A DNA stretch of 64,000 nucleotides from Dysgonamonadaceae bacterium. GTDB lineage: Bacteria > Bacteroidota > Bacteroidia > Bacteroidales > Azobacteroidaceae. Below the pieces are notes generated by a model, which saw only the letters and a list, made by a program, of their open reading frames with translations, made no database searches and had not been told where the DNA came from. The stretch lies in contig JAIRKO010000051.1 of assembly GCA_031260045.1 (NCBI GenBank), positions 1-64,000 of the forward strand. Reading direction: 5' to 3'. This document shows, piece by piece, positions 51,048 through 60,318 of the stretch. Position 1 is the stretch's first letter, and each line of letters starts with the position of its first letter. Made by a program: the position numbers and the translations under genes.

Positions 51048-52451
51048 TCAGATAAATTTTATTTTCCAAGCAGCAAAAAAACTCATCCTGAAAAGCAGCA
51101 ACCCGTGTTTGAACCGGCTGATTTGCGTACTTCCATATTCACGATCCCTGTAGCGGATAATCACCTCCGTGATTTTCAAATTCAGTTTCGCCGCTCCAAA
51201 CAGTAAATCGAAATCGCCGAACGGGTCGAAATCGCCGAAATAGGCGCGGTTCGCTTTGATGGTTTCATAATCTTTACGAAACAGGACTTTTGTCCCGCAA
51301 AGCGTATCCTTCAGCGGTTGGCTCAGAAGGTATGAAAAGAACCATCCGAAAAACTTGTTGCCGAGCAGGTTCAGGAAACGCATGGCATTCTTGTCCATCG
51401 GATAAACGAGGCGGCAACCGTTGATAAATTCACCCTTGTTGCGGCACAGCGCATCGTAGAATTTGGGTAATTCTTCGGGCGGCACGGTCAGGTCGGCGTC
51501 GAGAATCATCAGTATATCTCCCGTAGCGGCGTCGAAAGCTTCGCGGACGGCATTGCCTTTTCCCTTGCCCGTTTGCCGCATCAACCGAATGTTTTTTTCG
51601 GGATAAGCGGCTTTCACGCGCTCCATCTCCCCGTAGGTATTGTCGGACGAATGTCCTTCGATAAAGATAAATTCCTGCGACGTTCCAAACACCGGCGTCC
51701 GTTTAACGGCATTTTCGATATTGCCCTGTTCGTTGCGGGCAGGGATGATAATGGACACGCTTGCTTGGGTGTTTTCTTTCGGCAACAGCCGCGCTACAAT
51801 CAGACTCACTAAGCAAAGGCTGTTTAGCAGGGGTAAATTACCGATAAAGCTGTTGAAAAATACATTCAGAAGCGGAAAGTTGAGCGGGAAAAGAATTTTC
51901 CGTTCCGTTTTAATTACCTGAAAATCTTCCAACTCTAACAGATTGGCGACATCCTTGTTGGAAAACCAGTTGGAAATAGGCAATTTTTGTTTTAATCCCA
52001 GACACTCAATGATTTTAATCACCGGTTCCCACAAGAAACTGTATTGGGAAATAACAATCCGCGTCTGCGCATGACACAGTTTGCGAACGTTCCGGATAAC
52101 CGCCTGCGCGTCCCAGAGGCATCCCATTGTATCGCTTATAATGATGTAATCGAAGGTTTCTTTCAACTGCATATTTTCTGCGTTTTCCGTGTAAAACTCA
52201 TAGTATACATATTTAGATTTGGCTATTTCAATCAACTCCGGCACAAAATCAATGCCCACGCCATAAGACGGCTTGACGGCGTTCAGCAAATCACCGGAAC
52301 CGCATCCTATTTCCAGCACTCGCTTACCTTGCGGGATGACAAACGAATAATATTTTTCTAGCAATCGGTGATAATACCGGTTTCGTTTGTTCCACCGTTC
52401 CCGCTGATGCGCCGTATGGCGGTACAATTCAAAAATATCCTTTTCTGTCAT
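51048..52451 (-). CDS. Fusion of SAM-dependent methyltransferase and GT2 glycosyltransferase
   Basis: 467 residues with two complete enzyme domains. Residues ~1-225: class I methyltransferase with 'RVLEIGCGSGDLLNAVKPSYGVGIDF' and 'FDYIIISDTMGCLWD'. Residues ~228-467: GT2 with 'VSIIIPARNEQGNIENAV', 'FIEGHSSDNT', 'GKGNAVREAFDAATGDILMILDADLTV' (DxD) and 'LCGTKVLFRKDY', as in DPM1-like polyprenyl-phosphate glycosyltransferases. A hydrophobic stretch (~195-225) lies at the junction. It could make the lipid-linked sugar used by the PMT-like gene downstream; the methyl target is unknown. A TAAATTTG box lies 29 nt upstream (52480-52487). Confidence 0.87.
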   Translation of the reverse strand: MTEKDIFELYRHTAHQRERWNKRNRYYHRLLEKYYSFVIPQGKRVLEIGCGSGDLLNAVKPSYGVGIDFVPELIEIAKSKYVYYEFYTENAENMQLKETFDYIIISDTMGCLWDAQAVIRNVRKLCHAQTRIVISQYSFLWEPVIKIIECLGLKQKLPISNWFSNKDVANLLELEDFQVIKTERKILFPLNFPLLNVFFNSFIGNLPLLNSLCLVSLIVARLLPKENTQASVSIIIPARNEQGNIENAVKRTPVFGTSQEFIFIEGHSSDNTYGEMERVKAAYPEKNIRLMRQTGKGKGNAVREAFDAATGDILMILDADLTVPPEELPKFYDALCRNKGEFINGCRLVYPMDKNAMRFLNLLGNKFFGWFFSYLLSQPLKDTLCGTKVLFRKDYETIKANRAYFGDFDPFGDFDLLFGAAKLNLKITEVIIRYRDREYGSTQISRFKHGLLLFRMSFFAAWKIKFI

Positions 52452-52536
52452 TGTTTGTTCGTCGTTAAAATTGGGGTTGCAAATTTAGTGATTTTTTTCG
52501 GAATACATTCGTACAATTTTATTAAGAAATAATCAT

Positions 52537-52544
52537 TATCTTTG
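52537..52544 (+). promoter_or_regulatory. -7 box of rplY-pth
   Basis: TATCTTTG + C, 75 nt upstream of rplY. The -33 area is 'caatttt', a weak match. Confidence 0.5.
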
Positions 52545-52618
52545 CACCGCTTTTTTAAAAATTCCGTGTGATGGGAGATTAGGAAGCATTTGTCTAATTT
52601 TGAGTAACACAAAAGAAA

Positions 52619-53233
52619 ATGAAATCATTTGAATTAAAAGGCTCTAAGAGAGAGCAAACAGGTAAAAAAGCCGCAAAGGCTTATCGGAAAGAATTGAATA
52701 TCCCTTGTATTTTATACGGGGGGGAAGAGGTGGTTCACTTCTCAGTAACAAAAGACAGCGTCAGAAAATTGATTTACACGCCGGAAGTCCAAATTGTAGA
52801 TTTGACCATCGGAAAAACAAATTACAAAGCCATCCTGAAGGAAACCCAATTCCATCCGGTAAGCGATGAACTGTTACATGCCGATTTCCTTCAAATATTT
52901 GAAGACAAACCGGTTGCAATCAAAATTCCCGTCGAATTAACTGGCTTAGCCGAAGGGGTAAGAGCCGGCGGTAAACTTTCCCTGCAAACGAGAAAACTGA
53001 AAGTGAAAGGGCTTTACAAAGATTTCCCTGAAAAATTAACGGTTAATGTCGAAAATTTGAGTCTGGGAAAATCCATTCAGGTAGGCGATATACATTTTGA
53101 TAACCTCGAACTGTTAAACGCTAAAAATAACGTTGTGGCTACCGTTAAAACAACGCGGGCTGCGCGTGGTAGCAGCAGTAGCAGTGATAGTAGTAGCAGC
53201 GGTAGCGATACCAGTAGTGTTGCGGAAAAATGA
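52619..53233 (+). CDS. rplY: 50S ribosomal protein L25 (general stress protein Ctc form)
   Basis: 204 residues: an L25 domain (residues 1-~95, '[23 protein letters not shown]', '[17 protein letters not shown]') and the C-terminal TL5 beta domain. It binds 5S rRNA. The last ~25 residues are a low-complexity Ser tail encoded by AGY repeats (53169-53219). Its stop overlaps the pth start by 4 bp (ATGA). Confidence 0.95.
   Translation: MKSFELKGSKREQTGKKAAKAYRKELNIPCILYGGEEVVHFSVTKDSVRKLIYTPEVQIVDLTIGKTNYKAILKETQFHPVSDELLHADFLQIFEDKPVAIKIPVELTGLAEGVRAGGKLSLQTRKLKVKGLYKDFPEKLTVNVENLSLGKSIQVGDIHFDNLELLNAKNNVVATVKTTRAARGSSSSSDSSSSGSDTSSVAEK
53169..53219 (+). repeat. AGY trinucleotide tract in the rplY 3' end
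   Basis: Runs of AGC/AGT codons give [13 protein letters not shown] and TSS. Such tracts may vary in length by slippage in steps of three. The TL5-type tail of other L25 proteins is usually acidic and not Ser-rich. Confidence 0.7.
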
Positions 53234-53796
53234 AATACTTGATTGTCGGGCTGGGTAATATCGGCAGCGAATACGAAAATACCCGCCACAACATAGGTTT
53301 TATGATATTGGACGCCTTAGTCGGGGCGTCCAATGTTGTGTTTGACGTTAACAAAAGGTATGGAGCCATTGCGGAAATGAAGTTGAAAAACAGGCATTTG
53401 GTTTTGTTAAAACCTTCCACGTATATGAATTTAAGCGGGAATGCCGTTCGTTACCACTTGCAAAAAGAAAAAATCGAAACGTCCAATTTGCTGGTTGTGG
53501 TCGACGATTTGGCGCTTCCTTTCGGCGCTATACGCTTGAAACCCAAAGGAAGCGACGCCGGACACAACGGACTGAAACATATTCAGGAAACTTTAGGCAC
53601 AACCCAATACAGCCGGTTGCGGTTCGGAATTGGGAACGATTTCCCGCCGGGTGAACAAATCAATTTTGTGCTGAATCCTTTCACCGAAGACGAACAGCAG
53701 CGTTTGCCGGAGAGAATAGCAATCGCTTGCGAAATGATTAAAAGTTTCTGTTTGGCGGGCGTAGAAACGACTATGAACTTGTTTAACAATAAGTAA
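53230..53796 (+). CDS. pth: Peptidyl-tRNA hydrolase
   Basis: 188 residues. It recycles peptidyl-tRNA released by stalled ribosomes. Motifs: '[21 protein letters not shown]' (catalytic His in TRHN), '[13 protein letters not shown]', '[30 protein letters not shown]' and 'RLRFGIG'. Translationally coupled to rplY, a conserved bacterial pairing. Confidence 0.96.
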   Translation: MKYLIVGLGNIGSEYENTRHNIGFMILDALVGASNVVFDVNKRYGAIAEMKLKNRHLVLLKPSTYMNLSGNAVRYHLQKEKIETSNLLVVVDDLALPFGAIRLKPKGSDAGHNGLKHIQETLGTTQYSRLRFGIGNDFPPGEQINFVLNPFTEDEQQRLPERIAIACEMIKSFCLAGVETTMNLFNNK

Positions 53797-53833
53797 AAGT
53801 TCATATTAGGTTTAAATGCATAGCGACCATAAA

Positions 53834-54517
53834 TTAAAATTTCATTTTATAAGCCGCCCCCAACGAAAAAACGCGAGGCTCATCGCCCGCCAAATATTCA
53901 TCGCAACGAAGGAAGAAATCCAAATACGTTGTGCGGTCTAAACGCCAAGTTGCCCCGCCCTGCAATCGCAATTTTGTCAGCTCACAACCTCTGACCGGAT
54001 CGTTCAGGCGCGTTGAAAAGTCGCAGGATAAATAGGGTTTCCATGGAGAACCCCATATCATATAAGCCGCTTCCAGTTTATTTTTCATCGCATATTTGGG
54101 ATTAATTTTATATTTGCCGCGACTTGCATCTCTGTAAGTTTCCTGCAACCGTCCGCGCCACGATAGAATAAACGGCTCGAAAGTTTCTTTGCAGGAGAGA
54201 TTGATGTAGCAGCGATGCCGCGATTCAAAAAGGCAGTCGTTATTATATAGATACAAAAAGGCATAGTAAACTCCTATCTTCGCTTTCCGGTCGAGAAACG
54301 TATAATCAATGCCCAAAGAAGCGGCGTTGCGGTCGAAACCAGCGCTGTTATTAAGCAGGCGCACCTCCTCTTTTCCCGTCACACTGAAAAAACGGTTAAT
54401 TTCTTTTTCTGCTTCTATCGACAGAGAAACGCCCCAATGGGGCGGGGTTTGGGAGAAAGAAGACAGGGAAAATAGTAATAATAAGAACACCTCCCACCGA
54501 TTAAAACCGCATAACAT
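53834..54517 (-). CDS. DUF2490-like outer-membrane protein
   Basis: 227 residues from ATG 54517; a longer frame to 54592 exists, but the signal peptide ('VFLLLLFSLSSFSQ') begins after 54517. Mature part: 'HWGVSLSIEAEKEINRFFSVTGKEEVR', 'IGVYYAFLYLY', 'LRLQGGATWRLDRTTYLDFFLR', ending 'YKMKF', as in DUF2490 barrel-like proteins. It overlaps the DUF4956 gene by 17 bp and is the last gene of the VTC operon. Confidence 0.75.
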   Translation of the reverse strand: MLCGFNRWEVFLLLLFSLSSFSQTPPHWGVSLSIEAEKEINRFFSVTGKEEVRLLNNSAGFDRNAASLGIDYTFLDRKAKIGVYYAFLYLYNNDCLFESRHRCYINLSCKETFEPFILSWRGRLQETYRDASRGKYKINPKYAMKNKLEAAYMIWGSPWKPYLSCDFSTRLNDPVRGCELTKLRLQGGATWRLDRTTYLDFFLRCDEYLAGDEPRVFSLGAAYKMKF

Positions 54518-55205
54518 TATCAATCGTGTTAATTTCGTCGGAATCGCTTTTGTAATAAACCTTAATGAAAGCGCAGTCGCGCAGAAAATCAATATGTCCT
54601 ATTTCTACTTTCGTAATATTCAGTCCGGTTCTGTTTTTCAGGTCGGTCAGCAAATCATCATATCTGTCCGGCTTGATAAAATCAATCTTTTCGTAAAGAA
54701 CAATCTTGTGAGACGTATGTTTCAAAAATCGGTTGCTTTCCAACAGCCAGACGATGAAAATAAAAAGCAGATTCGCCGTAATCACGGAAGCGTGTGGAAC
54801 TTCCATTGACAGCCCGTTTACGACTGAAATGCCGATAACTACGAACAGATATGTCATTTCCCGGATTTGTACCGTTTCCGTTCGGTAACGAATCATTCCG
54901 AAGATGGCGAAAAGCCCCAGTGCGAAACCGATTTGCATCGGAATACTTTGTAAAAGAAATAACAGAAAAAAGACGGTTACGCTGAAAAGTATGAACGTGA
55001 AATAATAATCCTTTCTCCGGCTTTTCCTGTAATAGAAAAACTGAATAATTACCCAGCAAATAAGGAGATTAAATGCAAATCGCATTAACAGCATCCAGAA
55101 ATTAGCGGCGTCAAATACGGCAACTTCCATGAAAGTCAGTCCTTTTTCCGCTAATTCGGCGGCATGTTCGGCAGCAATTTGAGAATCGTAATCGGTTTGA
55201 ATCAT
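54501..55205 (-). CDS. DUF4956 membrane protein
   Basis: 234 residues with four to five TM helices (about 37-145) and a cytoplasmic C-terminal part. 'GFALGLFAIFGMIRYRTETVQIREMTYLFVVIGISVVNGL' is the DUF4956 signature. Genes of this family are usually adjacent to VTC-type polyphosphate polymerase genes, as here (6 bp). Its role is not established. Confidence 0.88.
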   Translation of the reverse strand: MIQTDYDSQIAAEHAAELAEKGLTFMEVAVFDAANFWMLLMRFAFNLLICWVIIQFFYYRKSRRKDYYFTFILFSVTVFFLLFLLQSIPMQIGFALGLFAIFGMIRYRTETVQIREMTYLFVVIGISVVNGLSMEVPHASVITANLLFIFIVWLLESNRFLKHTSHKIVLYEKIDFIKPDRYDDLLTDLKNRTGLNITKVEIGHIDFLRDCAFIKVYYKSDSDEINTIDNVMRF

Positions 55206-55211
55206 GATATT

Positions 55212-55976
55212 TTATTGTATTAATTTATTAATAATCGCCCATTTACTTTTGAAACGGTTGTATTTAATATTGGAATCAGTCAGCACAATTCCCATGCAAT
55301 ATTTGCTGAAAGAGATTTTTTTAATCCGGAAACGATTCAATATCTCTTTGAAATCGGAATGTTGACAAGCGTTCTGTTTTAATTCGATAATCATCAGGTT
55401 ATTCAGCGATAGCGTATTGTTGGTATGATAATTTCGGAAAGACAGATGCGTATCAATCGTAATCCGTTCGGTCGCTTTATCGTTCACAAGAGTAATCCGG
55501 TAAAAATCATTAACCAGCGAAGGCGTTAAAATATCCGTATCAAACAGCGCATTTTCTTCCAGAAACTGCATTTCTTCCTTCAAATCCTCAATGGAAGCAA
55601 GATGGGACATGCCCACAGGCACACGCCTTTTGTTTGTTCTGCCTTTGTTGTTTTTATTTTTCACTTCCAGAAAGGACAGATTAGCATCCACATAAGAGCG
55701 AATACGTATTTTCTGCCGGTTCAATTTCCCGTTCTGATGCATCAGAAACATCTTCAAATCGGGCGTATCCAAATATTGCGTGCAATAGGGAGTAATCCGT
55801 GCGCCGTTGTTTACCTGCACGCGGAAAGACGGCAACATCTCTTGCAAGAGTTGGGGCAACAGGGAAACCGGCGCGGCATACTTGGAATCAATCCTGTCCA
55901 TCAGGCGGATATTTTCCATTTCATCCAATGTGATTGCCTGCATTTTTCCCAGAACGCTATTTATAGGAATATTCAT
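55212..55976 (-). CDS. VTC-domain polyphosphate polymerase
   Basis: 254 residues from ATG 55976 ('MNIPINSVLGKMQAITLDEM'); the extra upstream codons to 56168 lie in the preceding gene. CYTH/VTC fold: 'LMDRIDSKYAAPVSLL', 'QYLDTPDLKMFLMHQNGKLNRQKIRIRSY', 'FLEVKNKNNKGRTNKRRV', 'IELKQN' and 'KISFSKYCMGI' supply the Lys/Arg/Glu tunnel residues. Yeast Vtc4 of this fold makes polyphosphate from ATP; the bacterial role is inferred. It overlaps the 141-residue gene by 20 bp. Confidence 0.85.
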   Translation of the reverse strand: MNIPINSVLGKMQAITLDEMENIRLMDRIDSKYAAPVSLLPQLLQEMLPSFRVQVNNGARITPYCTQYLDTPDLKMFLMHQNGKLNRQKIRIRSYVDANLSFLEVKNKNNKGRTNKRRVPVGMSHLASIEDLKEEMQFLEENALFDTDILTPSLVNDFYRITLVNDKATERITIDTHLSFRNYHTNNTLSLNNLMIIELKQNACQHSDFKEILNRFRIKKISFSKYCMGIVLTDSNIKYNRFKSKWAIINKLIQ

Positions 55977-56382
55977 ACACTTTGGTAGAGTATAATTTCC
56001 CGTCGGGATTGTAGTTGTATTGGATTTTTTTCCTTCCATTGTCGTTATATTCATATTTGCGTATGCGGTAAAGTTTGTTTTTGTCGTTGTAAACATTCTC
56101 GCGAATACATCTTCCTGTGGAATAATCATACTCGAACGTAACCCTTTCTCGCTGACCGTAAACGGCATACTCGATTTCTTCCAGTTTGTAGCCGTTTTCG
56201 TCCCAGACGGTTAAATGATCCATCCATTGTCGTCTACCTTTGGCATCGGCATTCATTTCTTTGACGACTAAGTTTTTCTTCATCGCCCGTTTCTCTTCCG
56301 GAGTCAGAAACGGCGTTTGATATTGGGCGATGCCGCCGCTTAAAGCGAATAGCATTAAGCCAATAATATATCTTCTTTTCAT
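55957..56382 (-). CDS. Small exported protein with YD-like repeats
   Basis: 141 residues. Signal peptide 'IIGLMLFALSGGIAQ'. C-terminal tandem strands 'YNDKNKLYRIRKYEYNDNGRKKIQYNYNPDGKLY' resemble RHS/YD-type repeats. The middle, 'WDENGYKLEEIEYAVYGQRERVTFEYDYSTG', is similar. No named family. In the VTC operon between two lipoprotein or secreted genes. Confidence 0.65.
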   Translation of the reverse strand: MKRRYIIGLMLFALSGGIAQYQTPFLTPEEKRAMKKNLVVKEMNADAKGRRQWMDHLTVWDENGYKLEEIEYAVYGQRERVTFEYDYSTGRCIRENVYNDKNKLYRIRKYEYNDNGRKKIQYNYNPDGKLYSTKVYEYSYK

Positions 56383-56385
56383 AAA

Positions 56386-57093
56386 TTATGCTCTTACAAT
56401 AACGGTAAATTTTTCCGGCAATTCATATAAACTTTCCGGCTTTGTTATTTCAATTTCCTGCTTGACAGGCGTCAGTTTCCGGGTTTCGGGGTCTTCGCTC
56501 GTTACCCATATTTCATATTTTCCCGGCGGTATTTTTTGAAATATAAAAATACCCTGATCGCCCACCCTGATGCGTTCAAAAAACATCTCTTCGCCATAAC
56601 GGTTGATGTAAACATCCGCGTCAATCGCCCACCCTTCGTCCGCTTTTTTCGTTCCATCGTAAAACAGCGCCCAAACGGAGCCTTTAATCATGGACGTTCC
56701 ATACGCTTTCCCCGTATGAATAAAAAGCGTATCGGCTTTATTGACGCGGTCTTTGACATTCACATTTTGGGAAACTGCCGCTTTGCGCCCGTCGGGATAT
56801 TCCGAATAGGAATAGACAATGTAATTTCCGTCCCTTAAATAATTGAAGCGATACAGACCTTTGTTATCTGTTTCAACATCATCGCCGAAATAATCAGCGT
56901 CATTGTTTCCGAAAATCAAATAAACGTCTTTCTTTGCCGCCGGAAAAGTATCGGTCTGAAAAGAAAAATTATCATCGGAATGTTCAATTTGATACACATA
57001 ACCTTCCAGAGCGGACGAACCGCCTAAGCCTTCGTTTTTATTGCAGCCATGAAATAAAAACGATACAAAAAACAGGAGAAGAAAATGTTTCAT
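56386..57093 (-). CDS. Lipoprotein with SdrD-B/Cna-B-like domains
   Basis: 235 residues from ATG 57093 ('MKHFLLLFFVSFLFHGC', lipobox FHGC at 14-17). Two beta-sandwich repeats with 'DNKGLYRFNYLRDGNYIVYSYSE' and 'DQGIFIFQKIPPGKYEIWV', the pattern of SdrD-B/carboxypeptidase-regulatory modules. Surface-exposed structural or binding role likely. It ends 3 bp before the 141-residue gene. Confidence 0.72.
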   Translation of the reverse strand: MKHFLLLFFVSFLFHGCNKNEGLGGSSALEGYVYQIEHSDDNFSFQTDTFPAAKKDVYLIFGNNDADYFGDDVETDNKGLYRFNYLRDGNYIVYSYSEYPDGRKAAVSQNVNVKDRVNKADTLFIHTGKAYGTSMIKGSVWALFYDGTKKADEGWAIDADVYINRYGEEMFFERIRVGDQGIFIFQKIPPGKYEIWVTSEDPETRKLTPVKQEIEITKPESLYELPEKFTVIVRA

Positions 57094-57137
57094 ACTCATA
57101 ATAATTTTGGGTAGAGGCATTACCCAAGCCGGATAAT

Positions 57138-59447
57138 TTAAATTGTGATTGATTTCGAGCTTCCTCCGGAATAGTTTCCTCCCGTGTTATAGCCGTTTAC
57201 GGTGTTTCCGCCGCTAATGCTCCCGCCGGAAAACAGCGTATAAGAGCCGGAAACAAGGCGCGGATCGGAAAAAGTAACGGTTACCATTGTGCCGACCGTT
57301 GCGCCTGCAATCACGGGGATATTGAACAGCAGCAGCGTTTCACCGGTGGCATTTTTGATGGCGATGGCGCTACCTGCCGTCGCCTGAATTCGTACGGAAC
57401 GCTGCGTTCCCGCCGGAGCAGTCATCGACATACTCCCCCCGTGCGTACCAACAATAATTCCTCCGTTGACCTGAAAGTTGCGTTCAGCGTCGAAAGCCTC
57501 GCCATCGCCGCGAACGCCATTGGCAATAGTTAGCCCGCCGTTAATTACGAGGGCGCCGTTGCTGTCTATCGCGTCCTGTCCCGATGCGGCGCAGAAGATA
57601 TTTCCGCCGTTGATGACGATTCCCGTTCCGGCATTGATGCAGTCATCGTAAGTGCGGATGTCGATATTTCCGCCGTTGATGGTCAGCAACCCTTTGCTTT
57701 CAAGTCCTTCTCCGCCTTCGGTTTTTTGCGTGCAATTAATATAAATCGTACCGCTGTTGATTGTCATATTGCCTTCGCATTTGATGGCTTTCGGATTGGC
57801 ATAGTCTGTGCCATTGTCGCCAAAACCGCCGCCGCCCGGACGTCCGCCGGGTCCACCGCCGCCGCCTTGTCCGCCGCTCGAACTCCCCGAAACGAAGAAA
57901 CGTTCGCCCGACGTTGCGGCGTTCAGCGTGAGGTTGGCATTGTTGTCGCCGACAATGCCAACGGTGATTGTTCCTGCGGCATTGATACATTTTCCTCCTG
58001 TTCCCGAACTGCTGCAAGTGATATTTCCGCCGAGCAAGGAAATATTTTGGTCGCTTTTTATGCAGGCTGCCGTATAGGAATCGGGCAAGCCTGTTTCGGT
58101 AGTATAAACTTTTCCATTGCCTGCGGTTGTGATGTTAATTGTTCCGCCGCTGATTTCTATATTGCCGTCGGCGGATATTCCTTTGCCGCCGTCGGAAGAG
58201 TTTTTGCTTTCAATAAGAATATTTCCGCCCGTAACGGTTATATTTTTATCGCTTTTGATAGCCGTGCAATACGACGGGTCGTAGCCGCCGCCTATGGGTT
58301 CAAGCGTCGCAACGCCCGATGTAACAATGGATATGTCGCCGCCGTTGATGGCAATATTCTCTTTGCTGCCGATACCTTTCGACTGTGCGCCGGAAACGTT
58401 TATGTTTATCGCGCCGCTGTTGACGGTTATTCCCGCGTCGGCTTTGATCGCTTTTATATCGTCGGCAGAGGACGCGATACGGAGACTTCCTCCGTTGATG
58501 GCAGCCGCGCCGCCGCCCGCATCTATTCCGTCGCCCGAAGCGCTAATGTTCAGCGAGCCGCCCGACTGCGTGAATCCGTCTTCGGCATGAAATCCGTCGG
58601 ACGCTGCCGCCGTAACGGTTATGTCGCCGCTACGTATAACAATGCTTTTCTTACTGCTTGCAATGGCGTGTTTTGCCGCGCCGCTGACGTTGAGCCGTCC
58701 GTAGCCTTCAAATTCGAGAGAGCCGCTCTTGCTGATGAGCGTGGCGTTTTCCTCGTTGTCGGCGTTGTCGGTCAATATATTATTTCCTTTCAGTTCAACA
58801 ATCGTTACGCCTTCGTTTTTCGTAATTTGGATGGGCGGAAGTTTCGATGCAGAGTTAATTTCTGCGCTGTTCAGCGTCAGGCGTATCGTGTTCGGAGCGG
58901 CTGCATTGTTCTGTATTTTCAGCGATCCGTTGGCGGTAACGCCCGAAACAAAAAACTCGACTGTTCCGGAAGCGGAAGATGCAAGGGTTACATCCGCGCC
59001 GTTTTTTGTTACGGTTATGCTGTTGTCGGAAGGAAGGTTTTCGACGGTTGCCTCATCGTTTGTATATATAATGCTGACGGCGCTTTCGTTTACCGTAACG
59101 GCTTGTAAAATAATATTCGGAACCGTAACGTCGGCATCAACTGTCGTAATGCCGGAAACGATGCCCGTTTCATATCCGCCAAGCGTTACCACGATTTGGT
59201 AAGTTCCGGCGCTCACTCCCGTAATGATATATTCGCCTGCCGCATTGACGGGCGACTGTCCCGCCTCGCTGCCGTCGGAAGCGTTCACAAGCATGACCGA
59301 TGCGCCGCTTGCCGCGCCGCCGTCTGATTTGGTTGCTGTTCCGCTAATGCTGTATATTTGAGGCGTTTCTTCCGTTATATCGTCCGATTTGCAGGATTGA
59401 AAGAGAAAGCAATAAATAAAAAGAGGAAATAAAATTGATTTGTTCAT
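57138..59447 (-). CDS. Cthe_2159-like carbohydrate-binding lipoprotein
   Basis: 769 residues. Lipobox 'FLFQSC' (residue 19). A carboxypeptidase-regulatory-like domain spans ~30-115 ('SISGTATKSDGGAASGASVMLVN'). A long right-handed beta-helix with many 'GGxIxI' turns follows ('ITVTGGNILIES', 'IEISGGTINITTAG', 'LTINGGNIDIRTYDDCINAG'). A glycine-rich loop at ~530-555 (GGQGGGGGPGGRPGGGG) interrupts it. Cthe_2159 proteins bind polygalacturonate/cellulose and Ca2+. Genes of this family often accompany VTC, DUF4956 and CotH-kinase genes. First gene after the regulator pair, behind a TATCTTTG box (59472-59479). Confidence 0.82.
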   Translation of the reverse strand: MNKSILFPLFIYCFLFQSCKSDDITEETPQIYSISGTATKSDGGAASGASVMLVNASDGSEAGQSPVNAAGEYIITGVSAGTYQIVVTLGGYETGIVSGITTVDADVTVPNIILQAVTVNESAVSIIYTNDEATVENLPSDNSITVTKNGADVTLASSASGTVEFFVSGVTANGSLKIQNNAAAPNTIRLTLNSAEINSASKLPPIQITKNEGVTIVELKGNNILTDNADNEENATLISKSGSLEFEGYGRLNVSGAAKHAIASSKKSIVIRSGDITVTAAASDGFHAEDGFTQSGGSLNISASGDGIDAGGGAAAINGGSLRIASSADDIKAIKADAGITVNSGAININVSGAQSKGIGSKENIAINGGDISIVTSGVATLEPIGGGYDPSYCTAIKSDKNITVTGGNILIESKNSSDGGKGISADGNIEISGGTINITTAGNGKVYTTETGLPDSYTAACIKSDQNISLLGGNITCSSSGTGGKCINAAGTITVGIVGDNNANLTLNAATSGERFFVSGSSSGGQGGGGGPGGRPGGGGFGDNGTDYANPKAIKCEGNMTINSGTIYINCTQKTEGGEGLESKGLLTINGGNIDIRTYDDCINAGTGIVINGGNIFCAASGQDAIDSNGALVINGGLTIANGVRGDGEAFDAERNFQVNGGIIVGTHGGSMSMTAPAGTQRSVRIQATAGSAIAIKNATGETLLLFNIPVIAGATVGTMVTVTFSDPRLVSGSYTLFSGGSISGGNTVNGYNTGGNYSGGSSKSITI

Positions 59448-59471
59448 AATGATTTAATATTTTAGGGAAGG

Positions 59472-59479
59472 CAAAGATA
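59472..59479 (-). promoter_or_regulatory. -7 box of the VTC/Cthe_2159 operon
   Basis: The minus strand reads TATCTTTG + CC, 25 nt upstream of the lipoprotein ATG; TTTG (complement of 59501-59504) lies 21 bp further upstream. Suggests the six-gene operon has a promoter separate from the regulator genes. Confidence 0.5.
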
Positions 59480-59584
59480 AAGCAAATAATAAAGAAGAAA
59501 CAAACAATTTGTGTAAACGGTTGGATTGTTGGTGTGAACGGCAATTCAGTAAAGGTTTATGGCGAACAATTGCAGAACAAACCG

Positions 59585-60301
59585 TTACCCATTCTTAAAA
59601 CGCTCCATTCTCCCCATAAATTCCCGAAGGTAACGCCTGCCGACAGGTAGTTTCTGCCCCTCAATAACAACCTGCGTGCTATTGAACGATTTGATTTTTC
59701 CCGCAGCAACAATAAACGACTTGTGTATGCGCACAAAATCAGACGCAGGCAGCAACGCTTCAACCGCTTTCATCGTCATGACCGGCATATAAGTTTTCTC
59801 TGCCGTTACGATTTTGATATAATTGTTGGCGGCTTCGACGTACAGGATAGCGTGGAGCGGCAATTGCATGTTTTGGTAATTATATTTAAAAGAAATGATT
59901 TTGCCTTCGGATATTTGTTGCGGACTGTTCTTTTGCTGCGCCGCAAGGAAACGCTCCTCCGCCTTGCCGCAGGCTTTCAGAAAACGCTCGAAATCAAACG
60001 GCTTAAGCAGATAATCGACCACGTCTAATTCAAAGCCGTCGACGGCATATTCCCTATGTGCGGTCGTGAAAATAACCATCGTACCCTTTTGCAGGATTTG
60101 AGCGATGTTGACACCCGAAATATCAGGCATACAAACGTCTAAGAAAATCAAATCGGGTTGCATGGAACGGATATACGAAATCCCTTCCACCGGATCGGTA
60201 TAAGCGCCGAGCAGTTGAATGGAGGGCAACTGGCTGCAATAATAAGTCAGCAGTTTCAGCGCCAGCGGTTCGTCGTCAATTGCGATGCATTTCATTTTCA
60301 A
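59585..60301 (-). CDS. LytTR-family response regulator
   Basis: 238 residues. Receiver domain: 'IAIDDEPLALKLL', phospho-Asp in 'LIFLDVCMPDISG', 'FTTAHREYAVDGFELDVVDYLLKPF'. C-terminal LytTR DNA-binding domain: 'ILYVEAANNYIKIVTAEKTYMPVMTMKAVEALLP', 'FVRIHKSFIVAAGKIKSFNS', 'LPVGRRYLREFMGRM'. Partner of the kinase 17 bp upstream. Located directly before the VTC/Cthe_2159 operon, which is a plausible target. Confidence 0.93.
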   Translation of the reverse strand: MKMKCIAIDDEPLALKLLTYYCSQLPSIQLLGAYTDPVEGISYIRSMQPDLIFLDVCMPDISGVNIAQILQKGTMVIFTTAHREYAVDGFELDVVDYLLKPFDFERFLKACGKAEERFLAAQQKNSPQQISEGKIISFKYNYQNMQLPLHAILYVEAANNYIKIVTAEKTYMPVMTMKAVEALLPASDFVRIHKSFIVAAGKIKSFNSTQVVIEGQKLPVGRRYLREFMGRMERFKNG

Positions 60302-60318
60302 TATTATTTATTCATGTT

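Noticed and set aside
57726..59108. 460-codon plus-strand frame
   Set aside because: Antisense to the repetitive beta-helix gene; the composition (Ala, Val, Cys rich) follows from the repeat codons.
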